Origin: an uncultured Prochlorococcus sp.
GTDB lineage: Bacteria; Cyanobacteriota; Cyanobacteriia; PCC-6307; Cyanobiaceae
Assembly: GCA_902625845.1 (NCBI GenBank)
Contig: CACOCT010000001.1
Coordinates: 62,001-126,000, forward strand
Direction: 5' to 3'
DNA: 64,000 nucleotides
Position numbers and translations under genes: made by a program. The notes under the pieces were generated by a model. The model was not told the origin of the DNA. It saw only the letters and a list, made by a program, of their open reading frames with translations, and made no database searches. Of this stretch, positions 1 through 13,442 are shown one piece after another; the stretch's first letter is position 1; each line of letters begins with the position of its first letter.

Positions 1-610
<610 letters not shown>

Positions 611-738
611 TTATAAATTTATTCAGATAATATATTAATTTTCTATGAAACTCTATAAGTTATTCAGTTAAGTTATGAACAGCTTGCAATTATTCAAGCA
701 AAATTAAAAATCATGTGTAATATAAAAAAAAATATCTT

Positions 739-1119
739 ATGGAAATTAACACAGTAAGTTTAGTTGGTCGAGCTGGTCGAGAGCCTGATGTCAGATATTT
801 TGAATCAGGAAGTACAGTCGCTAATTTTACTCTTGCAGTCAATAGGATGAGCAGAGATGAAGAACCAGATTGGTTTAATTTAGAGATTTGGGGTAAGCAG
901 GCTCAAATTGCGGCTGATTATGTTCGAAAAGGTTCATTAATTGGAATCACAGGAAGTCTCAAAATTGATTCTTGGAAAGATAAAAATACAGGTGAAAATA
1001 GATACAAGCCAGTTATAAGAGTTGATAAATTAAACTTATTGGGTTCAAAAAAAGATAGTGAAACCAATAATAACTATTCCACAAATGGGAATAATAATAT
1101 GAATAATATTCCATTTTAG
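739..1119 (+). CDS. ssb: Single-stranded DNA-binding protein
   Basis: SSB coats single-stranded DNA in replication, repair and recombination. The 126-aa product begins MEINTVSLVGRAGREP, the usual start of the OB fold, and the fold runs to about residue 103 (WFNLEIWGK in the middle). The tail is a short Asn-rich linker ending in IPF. The acidic residues that normally precede the terminal PF (DDDIPF-type tip that binds partner proteins) are missing here and replaced by Asn. The ATG at 739 fits the family start. The 3' end overlaps the convergent dedA gene by 4 bp. Confidence 0.95.
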   Translation: MEINTVSLVGRAGREPDVRYFESGSTVANFTLAVNRMSRDEEPDWFNLEIWGKQAQIAADYVRKGSLIGITGSLKIDSWKDKNTGENRYKPVIRVDKLNLLGSKKDSETNNNYSTNGNNNMNNIPF

Positions 1120-1769
1120 GAATTAACCTTGATATTTTTTAAGTATTTGAAAATAAAAAATATTATAAATATGATAAATATCGGTTTTATAAAAATTTTA
1201 AATTTATCTACATATGATTCTATGATTCTATAATTTTCACCAAAAATATAACCTGAAAAAGACAATAAAATTACCCATATCAAACTACCTAAAGTTGTCC
1301 ATATAAGAAATTTTTTTAGAGGCATCAATTTGATACCGGCAGGTACTGAGATTAAAGTCCTAATTCCTGGTATTAATCTTCCCCAAAAAACTAAAGAAAC
1401 ACCATATTTATCAAACCATAATTTGCTTTTATTAAAATCTTTAGAAGTAATGCCTAAGAACTTGCCTTTATTTTCAACAAAATTCGCAAGTTTCTTCTCG
1501 TTCAAAAATCTTCCTAAATAATACCAAGGTAATGCTCCAAATACTGTTCCAATCAAACCAAAAATGACTAAGATATAAAAATTTAAAATACCTTGATAAA
1601 CAAAAAACCCCCCTAAAGGCATTATTATTTCAGAGGGTATTGGAGGTATTATATTTTCTAAAAACATTGCAAAACAAATAACCAAATATGCAAAATTAGG
1701 ATTATTCTTCACTGAATCTGAGATTATTTCAGGGACAGAGCTGATAATGTTTAGAAATAAGATATCCAA
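1116..1769 (-). CDS. DedA family integral membrane protein
   Basis: The 217-aa membrane protein belongs to the DedA/SNARE-associated family, implicated in membrane-lipid (undecaprenyl phosphate or phospholipid) translocation and envelope homeostasis. Two family signatures are visible: ENIIPPIPSEIIMPLGG near residues 38-54 and the re-entrant-loop motif FWGRLIPGIR near residue 128, followed by GxxxxPLKKF. Several hydrophobic segments span the protein. It lies 2 bp downstream of ahcY on the same strand and is probably co-transcribed with it. The transported substrate cannot be told from sequence. Confidence 0.88.
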   Translation of the reverse strand: MDILFLNIISSVPEIISDSVKNNPNFAYLVICFAMFLENIIPPIPSEIIMPLGGFFVYQGILNFYILVIFGLIGTVFGALPWYYLGRFLNEKKLANFVENKGKFLGITSKDFNKSKLWFDKYGVSLVFWGRLIPGIRTLISVPAGIKLMPLKKFLIWTTLGSLIWVILLSFSGYIFGENYRIIESYVDKFKIFIKPIFIIFIIFFIFKYLKNIKVNS

Positions 1770-1771
1770 AT

Positions 1772-3190
1772 TTAATATCTATATAATTCAGATTTATAAG
1801 GGCCATTTACAGATACATTGATGTATTCTGCTTGTTCTTGAGTCAAAGTTGTTAATTTAGCACCAATTTTGTCTAAATGAAGTCTTGCTACCATTTCATC
1901 TAAATGCTTAGGTAATACATAAACTTCATTTAAATAGTCATCACCTTTACTGAAAAGCTCAATCTGGGCTAAAACTTGGTTTGTAAAAGAATTACTCATG
2001 ACAAAGCTAGGATGACCAGTCGCACATCCTAAATTAACCAACCTACCTTCTGCTAGAAGAATGATTTTATTACCACTTGGAAGAGAGATATGGTCAACTT
2101 GAGGTTTAATATTTTCCCATTCATAATTTTTAAGCGAAGCTACATCTATTTCATTATCAAAATGACCAATATTACATACTATTGCTTCATCCTTCATCTT
2201 AATTAAATGATCATGGGTGATAACTTTATAGTTCCCAGTTGCAGTGACAAATATATCTATATCTTCAACAACATCATCTAAAGTAACCACACTATAACCT
2301 TCCATTGAAGCTTGGAGAGCACAAATTGGATCGACTTCAGCGACCTTAACGATAGCTCCAAGGCCTCTTAAGGATTGAGCCGAACCTTTACCAACATCAC
2401 CAAAACCTATAACGAGTGCAACCTTACCAGCAATCATTACATCTGTTGCTCTTTTGATACTATCGACTAAAGATTCTCTACATCCATATAAATTATCAAA
2501 TTTACTCTTAGTAACTGAGTCATTTACATTAATTGCAGGGAACGGTAAATTACCCTCTTTTTGAAGTTGATATAACCTAGCAACCCCAGTTGTAGTTTCT
2601 TCAGTAACACCAATAATATTTGCTTTTATTCGTGAATAAAAAGTTGAATCTTCTTTTAATTTAGTTTTTATGGAATTGAATAACGCTATTTCTTCCTCAT
2701 TTTGTGGGTTATCGAGCACAGTATAATCTTTTTCAGCTTTACTACCTAAGATCAAAAGACCAGTAGCATCACCTCCATCGTCAAGGATCATATTAGGTGA
2801 ATCATCCCCCCAATCCAATATGTAATGTGTATACTTCCAATATTCATCTAATGTTTCACCTTTCTTAGCGTATACAGGAATGTTTCTCTTCGCGATAGCT
2901 GCTGCCGCATGATCTTGGGTAGAAAAAATATTGCATGAAGCCCATTTAACAGAGGCTCCCAATTCTACTAAAGTTTCTATTAATACTGCAGTTTGGATTG
3001 TCATATGTAAACTTCCAGCAATCTTTGCCCCTTCTAAAGGCTTTGAAGAATTATACTTTTCCCTTAGAGCCATAAGCCCAGGCATTTCAGTTTCTGCAAT
3101 ATTCAATTCTTTCCTCCCAAAGTCTGCCAATGAAATATCAGCAATAACATGATTCGGGATTGAAATTTTATTTGAATTAGCGATGGTCAT
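1772..3190 (-). CDS. ahcY: Adenosylhomocysteinase
   Basis: The enzyme hydrolyses S-adenosylhomocysteine to adenosine and homocysteine, relieving product inhibition of methyltransferases. I chose the ATG at 3188-3190, giving 472 aa starting MTIANSNKI. An upstream ATG at 3259 would add 23 non-family residues and run into the divergent tsaE. The NAD-binding loop [10 protein letters not shown], the substrate-binding stretch [13 protein letters not shown] and the conserved C-terminal KSELYRY are all present. dedA follows 2 bp downstream. Only about 50 bp separate it from tsaE, so the two share a very short divergent promoter region. Confidence 0.97.
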   Translation of the reverse strand: MTIANSNKISIPNHVIADISLADFGRKELNIAETEMPGLMALREKYNSSKPLEGAKIAGSLHMTIQTAVLIETLVELGASVKWASCNIFSTQDHAAAAIAKRNIPVYAKKGETLDEYWKYTHYILDWGDDSPNMILDDGGDATGLLILGSKAEKDYTVLDNPQNEEEIALFNSIKTKLKEDSTFYSRIKANIIGVTEETTTGVARLYQLQKEGNLPFPAINVNDSVTKSKFDNLYGCRESLVDSIKRATDVMIAGKVALVIGFGDVGKGSAQSLRGLGAIVKVAEVDPICALQASMEGYSVVTLDDVVEDIDIFVTATGNYKVITHDHLIKMKDEAIVCNIGHFDNEIDVASLKNYEWENIKPQVDHISLPSGNKIILLAEGRLVNLGCATGHPSFVMSNSFTNQVLAQIELFSKGDDYLNEVYVLPKHLDEMVARLHLDKIGAKLTTLTQEQAEYINVSVNGPYKSELYRY

Positions 3191-3240
3191 ATTTTGAATA
3201 GAACTAACAAGTAAACTATAAATGATTTTATGTTGTAATC

Positions 3241-3675
3241 GTGTTTCTTCAAAGTACATCTGAGACTATTTCTTTCGGAAAAAATTTTGTTAAAAATTTG
3301 AAACCGAAATCAATTATTATTCTAAAAGGACCTATAGGGGCTGGCAAAACATCGTTCGTTCAGGGTATTGGGCAAGGATTACGAATAAAAGAATCAATAA
3401 CAAGCCCTACATTTGCTCTCTCTCACCACTATGCATCAGGATCCATGCATCTAATCCATATGGATCTTTATAGAATAGAAAATAGCTTATCTGCTAGGGA
3501 ATTATTTATAGAAGAAGAAGAAGAACTTGAAATAAATAATGGACTTTTAATTATTGAGTGGCCTGAACTTATTGAACCAATTCTTGAAATATATTGGGAG
3601 ATCGAAATTAATTACGCTTATAAAAAAGGGAGAAACTTCAATGTCTACCAACCAAAATCATCCAAAAATTTATAA
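3241..3675 (+). CDS. tsaE: tRNA threonylcarbamoyladenosine biosynthesis ATPase TsaE
   Basis: TsaE is the ATPase partner of TsaD/TsaB in forming t6A at position 37 of ANN-decoding tRNAs. The 144-aa product starts at GTG 3241. It has the P-loop GPIGAGKTS at residues 30-38, [10 protein letters not shown] (the TsaE switch region), the DLYR motif and IIEWPE near the C-terminus, all typical of the family. The last 31 bp overlap the convergent carbohydrate kinase gene. The GTG start is chosen because it is the first start in frame and gives a family-length product. Confidence 0.92.
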   Translation: MFLQSTSETISFGKNFVKNLKPKSIIILKGPIGAGKTSFVQGIGQGLRIKESITSPTFALSHHYASGSMHLIHMDLYRIENSLSARELFIEEEEELEINNGLLIIEWPELIEPILEIYWEIEINYAYKKGRNFNVYQPKSSKNL

Positions 3676-4634
3676 ACAGATTTTTCATGAGGTTGTTGCT
3701 CAATTGCGCCTTCACCAAAACAAGTCAAAAGTCCGCAAACACTAGCAAATTCTATATATTCCTTAATTTTAGATAGATCATTTGGATTTGAATCAAAGTA
3801 ATACCTAGAAATTAAACCTGCTAAAAAAGCATCACCTGCCCCAGTCGTATCGATAACTTTAGATGAATGTCTAATGACCTCATTAGACCCTTTTTTATCA
3901 TTTATATACCAATTAATGGGATTCGCACCATTAGTAATAATTACATCTGGTTGTTTTGCAAGTACTTTCGAAATTTCAGATGGATCATTTGTATCAAAAA
4001 ATAAGAAGGCCTCTTCGCTTGCTAGCTTCAAGATATCTGCATAATGTAAAAAATTCTTTACTTTTTTAATATGTATACCCTTATTGATAGAGGAATTTTC
4101 CCAGAAAATTTCTCTCCAATTTACATCAATAATAACTTTTATTCTAAAATTTTTTGCAAAATCTAAAATAAAATATAAAGATTCAGCAGATTTAGTAAAA
4201 GCTAATAAATTTGTTCCTGTAACGATATATTTAGTATTTAAAAATTGCTTATTCAAATTTTTTATATTCTTAGTTATCAAAAATTTATCTAACATTTCAT
4301 CAGCAAAAGCATTAGATTTAGTTGATTCAAATCCAGAGAATGATCGATCGCCAGATTCATTTCTAATAACCTTTACAATTCTTGTAGGATATTGTTTAGC
4401 AATTTGCAAAAAATCAATATTTACATTTAATTGGTGAAATAGTTCAACAAATTCTCTCCCGAAATCATCATCTCCTAAACACCCTATAAAAGTTGCTGGT
4501 ACATGGAGTTTTCGCAATGCACATACTACATTTGCTGGCGCACCTCCTAAGTAATTTTTAGAGTTAGAATCTGATCTATTTATTATTTTGTCTATTAATG
4601 CTTCCCCTATACAAATAACTTGCAACTTAGACAT
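3645..4634 (-). CDS. PfkB family carbohydrate kinase (fructokinase-like)
   Basis: This is a ribokinase/PfkB-family sugar kinase, probably acting on fructose or a related sugar. Starting at the third possible ATG (4632-4634, MSKLQVICIGEALID) gives 329 aa; an upstream ATG at 4643 would add only MMV. The N-terminal GGAPANVVCALRKL motif and the C-terminal anion-hole/catalytic motif DTTGAGDAFLAG with the catalytic Asp are both present. The 3' end overlaps tsaE by 31 bp on the opposite strand. Substrate assignment is by family resemblance only. Confidence 0.85.
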   Translation of the reverse strand: MSKLQVICIGEALIDKIINRSDSNSKNYLGGAPANVVCALRKLHVPATFIGCLGDDDFGREFVELFHQLNVNIDFLQIAKQYPTRIVKVIRNESGDRSFSGFESTKSNAFADEMLDKFLITKNIKNLNKQFLNTKYIVTGTNLLAFTKSAESLYFILDFAKNFRIKVIIDVNWREIFWENSSINKGIHIKKVKNFLHYADILKLASEEAFLFFDTNDPSEISKVLAKQPDVIITNGANPINWYINDKKGSNEVIRHSSKVIDTTGAGDAFLAGLISRYYFDSNPNDLSKIKEYIEFASVCGLLTCFGEGAIEQQPHEKSVYKFLDDFGW

Positions 4635-4725
4635 AACCATCAAATTACTTTAATCAAACTACAAAAATCAACTATCTGCAATTATTTAATTTATCAATTA
4701 ATGTGGACAATAATGTAATGTTTTA

Positions 4726-5640
4726 ATGAATAGTAAAGTGAGCCATGTATGGAAGTGGAGGAATTGGGATATATCATGGTCCTTAGCAAATAATCAATTA
4801 CAAAATTCTAAAATAAATATACTATTGATTCATGGCTTTGGAGCTTCAAAAAATCATTGGAGAAATAACCAAAAATTTTTAGGAAATTATTTCAATTGCT
4901 ATGCAATAGATTTATTAGGCTTTGGAGAAAGTAGTCAGCCAACTGCAACTTTAGATTATGAATTTCCAAAAGATAATGAAGTAAAATATTGCTTTGATTT
5001 ATGGGCAAATCAAATTAAGGATTTTTGTGAAGAAATAATTAAAGGCCCAGTCTTTTTAATAGGGAACTCTATTGGTGGAATAGTTTCATTAAAATCAGGA
5101 GAAATCTTAAAAAAAAATTGCGAAGGATTAATTTTAATAGATTGTGCTCAAAGAACTATGGATGATAAAAGGCTCAAAAAAAGTGATATTTTAATGAGTT
5201 TTTTGAGGCCGTTAATTAAAACTTTTGTCAGAAATAGGTTAATAAGTCATAGCATTTTTAATAGAGCTGCAAATCCTAATACTATTAAAAAAATACTTGA
5301 TCAAGCTTATCCATCTGGTAAAAATGTGAATGATGAGTTGGTTCAAATTTTATATAAACCATCCCAAAGAAAGGGTTCTGCGGAAGCTTTTCGTGGTTTT
5401 ATCAATTTATTTGATGATTATTTAGCAACAGATCTTTTTAAAACAATTCAAACTGATATACATCTTATTTGGGGAGAAAAGGACCCATGGGAATCACTTG
5501 ATGAAGCGCAACAATGGCTAAATGAATATAAAGTAATTAAAAGTTTAAATGTTATAAAAGGTGCTGGTCATTGCCCTCATGATGAAAATCCAGAGGAAAC
5601 AAATAAATTGATTTTAAAAATTATTCAAGAGACGAAATAA
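4726..5640 (+). CDS. Alpha/beta hydrolase
   Basis: The 304-aa protein has a complete alpha/beta-hydrolase triad: nucleophile Ser115 in GNSIGG, Asp253 in GEKDPW and His282 in GAGHCPHDE. The oxyanion stretch HGFGASKNHW is at about residues 36-45. This layout matches cyanobacterial and plastid hydrolases annotated as pheophytinase-like or chlorophyll-breakdown related, but the substrate is not shown by the sequence. The gene stands alone; its last 16 bp overlap the convergent sigma factor gene. Confidence 0.8.
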   Translation: MNSKVSHVWKWRNWDISWSLANNQLQNSKINILLIHGFGASKNHWRNNQKFLGNYFNCYAIDLLGFGESSQPTATLDYEFPKDNEVKYCFDLWANQIKDFCEEIIKGPVFLIGNSIGGIVSLKSGEILKKNCEGLILIDCAQRTMDDKRLKKSDILMSFLRPLIKTFVRNRLISHSIFNRAANPNTIKKILDQAYPSGKNVNDELVQILYKPSQRKGSAEAFRGFINLFDDYLATDLFKTIQTDIHLIWGEKDPWESLDEAQQWLNEYKVIKSLNVIKGAGHCPHDENPEETNKLILKIIQETK

Positions 5641-6626
5641 GCTTCAACATTATCACTAAGCCTTCTTAAACCTCTAAGACCATCTCTTTCTAAATTTCTT
5701 ACCCTATCTCTACTTATACCTAATACCCTTCCAATACCAGTAAGAGACATGGGCTCATCTCCATCCATGCCATATCTCATTCTTAAAACTCTACATTGTA
5801 AATCAGGTAATTGATGTAATAACGAATGCAGATCTCCTCGCATACAATCCATTTCAATTTGTTCATCAGGCAAGTCTTCTCCACCAGCCAATAAATCTAA
5901 GAGTACAGTATCCTCACCATCACCAACTTTAGTTTCTAAACTAACTGGTTGACCAGCCTTACACATTAAATCTTTTACATCTTCTTCAGGAAGTTCAACA
6001 TATTTAGCAAGCTCACTAATAGTAGGAGTTCTTGACATCTCTTGACTTAATTCCCTTTGACCTTTTTTTAGCTTATTTAACATTTCAGTTATGTGAATAG
6101 GAAGTCGAATCGCTCTACTTTTTTCAGCGATAGCTCTCGTAATGCCCTGCCTAATCCACCAATATGCATATGTAGAGAATTTATAACCTCTCGCTGGGTC
6201 AAATTTCTCTACTCCTCTCACAAGACCAATCGTACCCTCCTGGATAAGATCTAGTAATTCCATATTTCTTTTTGTATATTTCTTTGCGACACTAACTACA
6301 AGTCTTAAATTAGCTGCAACCATTCTTTCTTTTGCTCTTTGGCCAGCTCTTAATCTCTTTTTGACTTGGGGAATTGTTAAATCTAATTTTTCTGAAATTA
6401 CTTCAAGAGATGGTTTTTCTCCTGTTAAATCAATTATTTCTAATTCAAGTCTTTCTACCTGCATCAGCTCTTGTACTTGTCTGCCAAGAGTTATTTCTTG
6501 CTCATGAGTTAATAAAGGAACCCTCCCAATATCTCTCAAATAAGATCTTACTAAATCAACTTCATTCCCAGTCTTAAGAGCTGAAATCGAACTTAATTTA
6601 TTTTCAACTAGAGTTTCCGTAGACAT
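5625..6626 (-). CDS. RNA polymerase sigma factor, group 2 sigma-70
   Basis: This is a non-essential type sigma-70 factor for alternative promoter recognition. The 333-aa protein lacks region 1.1. It has region 1.2 (DLVRSYLRDIGRVPLL, about residues 24-39), the core-binding and -10-recognition region 2 (RLVVSVAKKY to KFSTYAYWWIRQ), region 3, and the region-4 HTH that reads the -35 element (SLTGIGRVLGISRDRVR). Cyanobacteria carry several such factors; which one this is cannot be fixed from sequence alone. The 3' end overlaps the convergent hydrolase by 16 bp. Confidence 0.92.
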   Translation of the reverse strand: MSTETLVENKLSSISALKTGNEVDLVRSYLRDIGRVPLLTHEQEITLGRQVQELMQVERLELEIIDLTGEKPSLEVISEKLDLTIPQVKKRLRAGQRAKERMVAANLRLVVSVAKKYTKRNMELLDLIQEGTIGLVRGVEKFDPARGYKFSTYAYWWIRQGITRAIAEKSRAIRLPIHITEMLNKLKKGQRELSQEMSRTPTISELAKYVELPEEDVKDLMCKAGQPVSLETKVGDGEDTVLLDLLAGGEDLPDEQIEMDCMRGDLHSLLHQLPDLQCRVLRMRYGMDGDEPMSLTGIGRVLGISRDRVRNLERDGLRGLRRLSDNVEAYFVS

Positions 6627-6720
6627 AAATAAAATATACTTTTGTAAACAATACCATTAAGAATTGTAAAGTTAAACCTAAAAATCCACAATTTTACATA
6701 ATTGAGTATATTTACTCATT

Positions 6721-8130
6721 CTAAAATTTATAGTTATTCATTAGCCAAGCTGCTGTATTGAGATAAATAAAAACCCCGGCTATATCTGTTGCAGTTGTTA
6801 TGAAAGGCGAAGACATCAGTGCAGGATCCAGGCCCATTCTGTCAAAAAGGAGTGGAAGCATCGCTCCCGCAGTGGCAGCAAGTGTTGTAATAGAAAGCAA
6901 ACTAATACCAACTGCTAAACCGATTACTAACCCCTCTCCTTGCCACCATGCAAATGGTATTACAACAATTAACATTAATATTCCAAGAAGTGCACCTGTA
7001 ACAGCTTCTTTTGAAATAGCTTTTAAAGCTCCCAGAGATTTTATCTTTTGAGTACTTAAACCCCTAATGACCACAGTTGAACTTTGCGCTCCCACGTTTC
7101 CACCTGTTCCAATTAATAAAGGAATAAAAGCCGCTAAAATCACTACTTCGCTTAGAATTTGATCATTCATAGCAATAACTTTAGTTGTAATACCATTGGC
7201 AAGGACAAGAATTAATAACCAAACTATCCTCCTTCTGGCGATAGTAAACAATCCACTTTGGAAATAATCATCTTCATCTCCTGCCTGTACTGCTCCAGCA
7301 GCATATATATCTCTTGTTGCTTCTTGCTCTATAACATCTATCAAATCATCAACAGTAACTATTCCTACAAGCCTATTTTCTTTATCTACAACAGGAAGTG
7401 CCAAAAAATCATATCTTTGTATTGCCCTCGCTACATCTTCTTGATTGGTATCAGTTGTAGTATTAACTACTTCCCTTGTCATAACTTCGCCAATTTGCAT
7501 TTGAGGGTCAGCAGTAACAAGATCTCTTAAAGAAAGGATGCCAGTTAAATGCCTCTCTTTATCAATAACATACAGACTATAAATTGTTTCAGTAAAAGGA
7601 GCTCTTTTTCTAATAAGAGAAAGAGCTTCTTCTGCTGTTTGCATCTCTTTTAAATCTATAAACTCAGTAGTCATTAATCGCCCAGCGGTTTCTGGCTGAT
7701 AACCTAATAACTCCGCTGTAACTTTCCTTTCTCCAGGACTAAGTGCTGACAAAAACTTCCTGACAACTTTCGCAGGTAATTCATCAAATAACTGTACACG
7801 ATCATCAGGTGACATTTTCTCAACAATCTCTAACACTTCACCTGAACGAAGCCTATCTAATAAAGTTTGTTGAACTGTTGGATCTAAATATTCATAAACT
7901 TCAATAGCCTCATTCTTTTTAAGGAGCCTGAACGCTAGGGCTTGTAAAATTTGAGGTAAACTTCCAATAGCCTCTGCTATATCAACAGGCTGCGAGGGAT
8001 CCAAGATAAGCTTTGCAGTATCATAATTCCCAGCTACTAGTAGCTCTTGTAATTCTATCGCTATTTTCTCGCTTGAAGTTAGTTCCCCTGAAAATGAGGA
8101 ATAATTATAATTACTGATATCATCATTCAT
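6721..8130 (-). CDS. mgtE: Magnesium transporter MgtE
   Basis: The 469-aa protein is a Mg2+ channel/transporter. The N-terminal superhelical MgtE_N domain (to about residue 135, with DRVQLFDELPAKVVRK) is followed by a pair of CBS domains (about 140-270, with LPVVDKENRLVGIVTVDDL) that sense intracellular Mg2+. The membrane domain starts near residue 300. The pore-region stretch PLLIGTGGNVGAQSS is conserved. It is monocistronic on the minus strand, with a 248-bp AT-rich spacer upstream. Confidence 0.95.
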   Translation of the reverse strand: MNDDISNYNYSSFSGELTSSEKIAIELQELLVAGNYDTAKLILDPSQPVDIAEAIGSLPQILQALAFRLLKKNEAIEVYEYLDPTVQQTLLDRLRSGEVLEIVEKMSPDDRVQLFDELPAKVVRKFLSALSPGERKVTAELLGYQPETAGRLMTTEFIDLKEMQTAEEALSLIRKRAPFTETIYSLYVIDKERHLTGILSLRDLVTADPQMQIGEVMTREVVNTTTDTNQEDVARAIQRYDFLALPVVDKENRLVGIVTVDDLIDVIEQEATRDIYAAGAVQAGDEDDYFQSGLFTIARRRIVWLLILVLANGITTKVIAMNDQILSEVVILAAFIPLLIGTGGNVGAQSSTVVIRGLSTQKIKSLGALKAISKEAVTGALLGILMLIVVIPFAWWQGEGLVIGLAVGISLLSITTLAATAGAMLPLLFDRMGLDPALMSSPFITTATDIAGVFIYLNTAAWLMNNYKF

Positions 8131-8378
8131 AATTTTATTTTAAGAAATTATTTGAAAATATAAATATGATATTTATATTATTTCATTATTTTATTTTAAA
8201 TATCAGGGTCAAATTTTTAACAAAAAAATTACATAAACGTAAGAAAAATAAATCTAAAAATATTATTTAAGATGTAAATTATCAAATAATTATTTATTTT
8301 ATGAATTAAATAGTTATTATATTTATATACAAATTAATAATATAATTAAACATAATAAATATAATTTGAGAACTATAA

Positions 8379-10672
<2,294 letters not shown>

Positions 10673-10830
10673 TTAAACCAAAAATTAATAAATAAAACCT
10701 TTACAAAATTTTCATTTAGTAAGGTATCGATCTAAACTTACCACTGGTCAACAAGAAAGGCTTCAAATATAATGAATAATTTAATTACTTATTTACTATT
10801 ATTTAAACTCAAGAAGTAAATATTTCATTT

Positions 10831-11730
10831 ATGAATTCTTCAAAACCATTAGTAATAGTTCTTATAGGACCTACTGCTAGTGGCAAAACTGATTTAGCAA
10901 TTGAAATTGCAAAACATTTTAATATGAGAATACATAATGTTGATTCAAGACAAATTTATAGAGGAATGGATATTGGAACAGCTAAACCCACCATGATTCA
11001 ACAAAAAGTAATTAAACATTATTTAATAAACCTTGCTAACCCAGACCAAGCAATCAATGTAAAAGAATTTCAAAAAATTGCGACAAACTCAATTAATAAT
11101 CAGATATCCCTAGGTGTGCATCCTTTTCTTGTGGGAGGTAGCGGGCTTTATATGAATTCCATTATCAATGGATTTATCACTCCAGAAGTTCCTCCTCAAA
11201 AATTTTTCAGAAATAAATTATCTAAATTAGGTCAAAGAAAATGCTGGGAAATACTACAAATCTGCGACCCTGTCTCAGCTCAAAAAATAAATGCTGAAGA
11301 TAAAATCAGAACTATAAGAGCTCTCGAAGTTTTTTATACAACAGGCAAACCCATATCTATTCAACAGTCAATTAATCCGCCACCTTGGAAAGTTCTTGAA
11401 ATTGGACTTGATTCTGATGACCTCAATGAAAGGATTTTTAAAAGAACAGAAAAAATGTTTAAAAATGGCATTGTAGAAGAGACAAAAAATCTTATAAATA
11501 AATACGGAATAGATTTACCTTTACTCAAAACTATTGGCTATCAAGAGGCAATAAATGTAATTAAAAATAATCATAAAATAAATGATGCTATAGAAATTAC
11601 CTCTAAAAAAACAATTAATTTTGCCAAAAGGCAGAGAACTTGGTTTCGTAATAAAAATAATCCCTACTGGCTTGATAACAAAAACCCTCTAAAAGATGCA
11701 ATAATTAAAATAGAATCTACATTTTGCTAG
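10831..11730 (+). CDS. miaA: tRNA dimethylallyltransferase
   Basis: MiaA transfers a dimethylallyl group to A37 of tRNAs that read UNN codons. The 299-aa product has the P-loop GPTASGKT at residues 13-20 and the substrate motif [16 protein letters not shown] just after it. The C-terminal KRQRTWFRN motif also matches the family. infC follows on the same strand after 54 bp that contain two copies of AAAATTAAATTT. Confidence 0.96.
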   Translation: MNSSKPLVIVLIGPTASGKTDLAIEIAKHFNMRIHNVDSRQIYRGMDIGTAKPTMIQQKVIKHYLINLANPDQAINVKEFQKIATNSINNQISLGVHPFLVGGSGLYMNSIINGFITPEVPPQKFFRNKLSKLGQRKCWEILQICDPVSAQKINAEDKIRTIRALEVFYTTGKPISIQQSINPPPWKVLEIGLDSDDLNERIFKRTEKMFKNGIVEETKNLINKYGIDLPLLKTIGYQEAINVIKNNHKINDAIEITSKKTINFAKRQRTWFRNKNNPYWLDNKNPLKDAIIKIESTFC

Positions 11731-11784
11731 ATTAAAATTAAATTTAAAATTAAATTTCAAAATTATTTTCCACAAACAAACTGA

Positions 11785-12360
11785 ATGCCACCACGTCCAC
11801 GCTTTGATCGCCGCGCTCCAGTAAGAGAGCTACCCAATATCAATGAAAGGATAAATTATCCTGAACTCAGAGTAGTTGATTCAGATGGGCAACAACTAGG
11901 TGTAATTGACAGATTGAAAGCTTTAGAAATTGCTTCCAAAAGAGAATTAGATTTAGTTTTAGTAAGTGAAAAGGCCACTCCACCAGTTTGCCGAATTATG
12001 GATTACGGAAAATATAAATTTGAACAAGAAAAAAAAGCAAAAGAGGCGAGAAAAAAATCACATCAAACAGAAGTTAAAGAAGTTAAGATGAGATATAAGA
12101 TCGATAAGCATGATTACGATGTTAGAATAGGGCAAGCATTAAGATTTCTCAAAGCAGGTGATAAAGTAAAATGTACTGTTATTTTCAGAGGTCGAGAGAT
12201 TCAGCATTCAAATTTAGCAGAAACACTTCTCCTGAAAATGGCTAATGACTTAGAAGAACAATCTGAAGTACAACAATCTCCTAAAAGAGAAGGAAGAAAT
12301 ATGATTATGTTCCTTAGCCCTAGGAAAACGCCTTTAATAAAAAAAGAAGAAGAAAACTAA
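11785..12360 (+). CDS. infC: Translation initiation factor IF-3
   Basis: IF-3 binds the 30S subunit and proofreads start-codon selection. The 191-aa protein has the N-terminal domain ([17 protein letters not shown]), a Lys-rich linker ([15 protein letters not shown]) and the C-terminal domain ([16 protein letters not shown], then [12 protein letters not shown]). The start is an ordinary ATG. The usual partners rpmI and rplT are separate, at about 52 kb in this window. A GntR-type regulator follows 93 bp downstream. Confidence 0.96.
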   Translation: MPPRPRFDRRAPVRELPNINERINYPELRVVDSDGQQLGVIDRLKALEIASKRELDLVLVSEKATPPVCRIMDYGKYKFEQEKKAKEARKKSHQTEVKEVKMRYKIDKHDYDVRIGQALRFLKAGDKVKCTVIFRGREIQHSNLAETLLLKMANDLEEQSEVQQSPKREGRNMIMFLSPRKTPLIKKEEEN

Positions 12361-12453
12361 AATTTTTAAATTTTATAATATTTGTTTTATTAAGTCTATG
12401 ACAAATGTTAAAGTGGCACTATAAATCTTAATATTATAAGGTTAAAAAATAGC

Positions 12454-13437
12454 GTGAGATTCCATATTCAGTCAGAAAGCGATATTTCAGCATCAAGTCA
12501 GCTATATAATCAGATTTGCTTCGCAATAGCCTCAAGACATTATCCTCCTGGTCATAGATTACCAAGCACTAGGCAATTAGCCATGCAGACAGGCCTACAT
12601 AGAAATACCATAAGTAAAGTTTATAGGCAGCTAGAAACAGATGGTGTAGTTGAAGCTATTGCCGGCTCGGGTATTTACGTAAGAGATCAATTAAAAAAGA
12701 AAAACATTAAAGATTCAATTCAGTCAAAGAAAATAGTAGGAGACCCATCTCTTGAAGCCAAGAAAGCTATTGACCAATTAATTAATTTTGGATGTTCTTT
12801 ACAAGAGGCTAGAGAAATATTAACCAATGAAGTTGATTGGAGAATAAAATGTGGTGCAAGAGTATTAGTTAGCACGCCTAGAGAGGATATTGGTGCTTCA
12901 ATGTTAATCGCAGAAGATTTAGCACCACGAATCAATGTTCCAGTAGAAGTTATACCAATGGAAGAGTTGGAGAAAGTTCTATCTAATTCAAATAATGGCA
13001 CACTTGTAACTAGCCGATATTTTTTACAACCATTAGAGAAGATTGCTAAGAAATATGGAATTCGGGCTATAGCAGTAGATTTAAGTGATTTTCAAAAAGA
13101 ATTAAAAATGTTAACAGAATTAAAACCTGGAAGCTGCGTAGGCATTGTAAGTATTAGTCCAGGACTACTTCGAGCTGCCGAAGTAATCTTACATAGTATT
13201 AGAGGCAATGATATACTTCTTATGACAGCTAATCCTGAAAATAGTAGTAGACTCTTAGCACTATTAAGGACTACTAACCATGTACTATGTGATAGTCCCA
13301 GCTTATCAGCTGTTGAAGACACTCTTACAAAAAATCGTTCTCAGTTAATGAGGATGCCACATGTCCATTGTGCCGCAAATTATTTAACAAAAGAAACCAT
13401 TAATCAACTAAAAAAAGAAATTGGGATATCAAATTAA
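12454..13437 (+). CDS. GntR family transcriptional regulator
   Basis: The 327-aa protein starts at GTG 12454. It carries an N-terminal winged HTH of GntR type (about residues 10-75: YPPGHRLPSTRQLA then GLHRNTISKVYRQLETDGVVEA). The C-terminal 230 residues do not look like the aminotransferase or UTRA domains usual in GntR proteins. The stretch RINVPVEVIPMEEL to SCVGIVSISPGLL resembles a Rossmann-like ligand-sensing fold. cysE starts 5 bp after its stop, so the two are probably co-transcribed. The regulated genes are unknown. Confidence 0.82.
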   Translation: MRFHIQSESDISASSQLYNQICFAIASRHYPPGHRLPSTRQLAMQTGLHRNTISKVYRQLETDGVVEAIAGSGIYVRDQLKKKNIKDSIQSKKIVGDPSLEAKKAIDQLINFGCSLQEAREILTNEVDWRIKCGARVLVSTPREDIGASMLIAEDLAPRINVPVEVIPMEELEKVLSNSNNGTLVTSRYFLQPLEKIAKKYGIRAIAVDLSDFQKELKMLTELKPGSCVGIVSISPGLLRAAEVILHSIRGNDILLMTANPENSSRLLALLRTTNHVLCDSPSLSAVEDTLTKNRSQLMRMPHVHCAANYLTKETINQLKKEIGISN

Positions 13438-13442
13438 TTCAA

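Noticed and set aside
3191-3240. SAH-type riboswitch upstream of ahcY
   Set aside because: Only 50 bp separate ahcY from tsaE, with no convincing fold; too short for the known class plus promoter.
3191-3259. 23-residue N-terminal extension of ahcY
   Set aside because: The extension is not family-like and would overlap the tsaE start; the ATG at 3190 gives the usual start.
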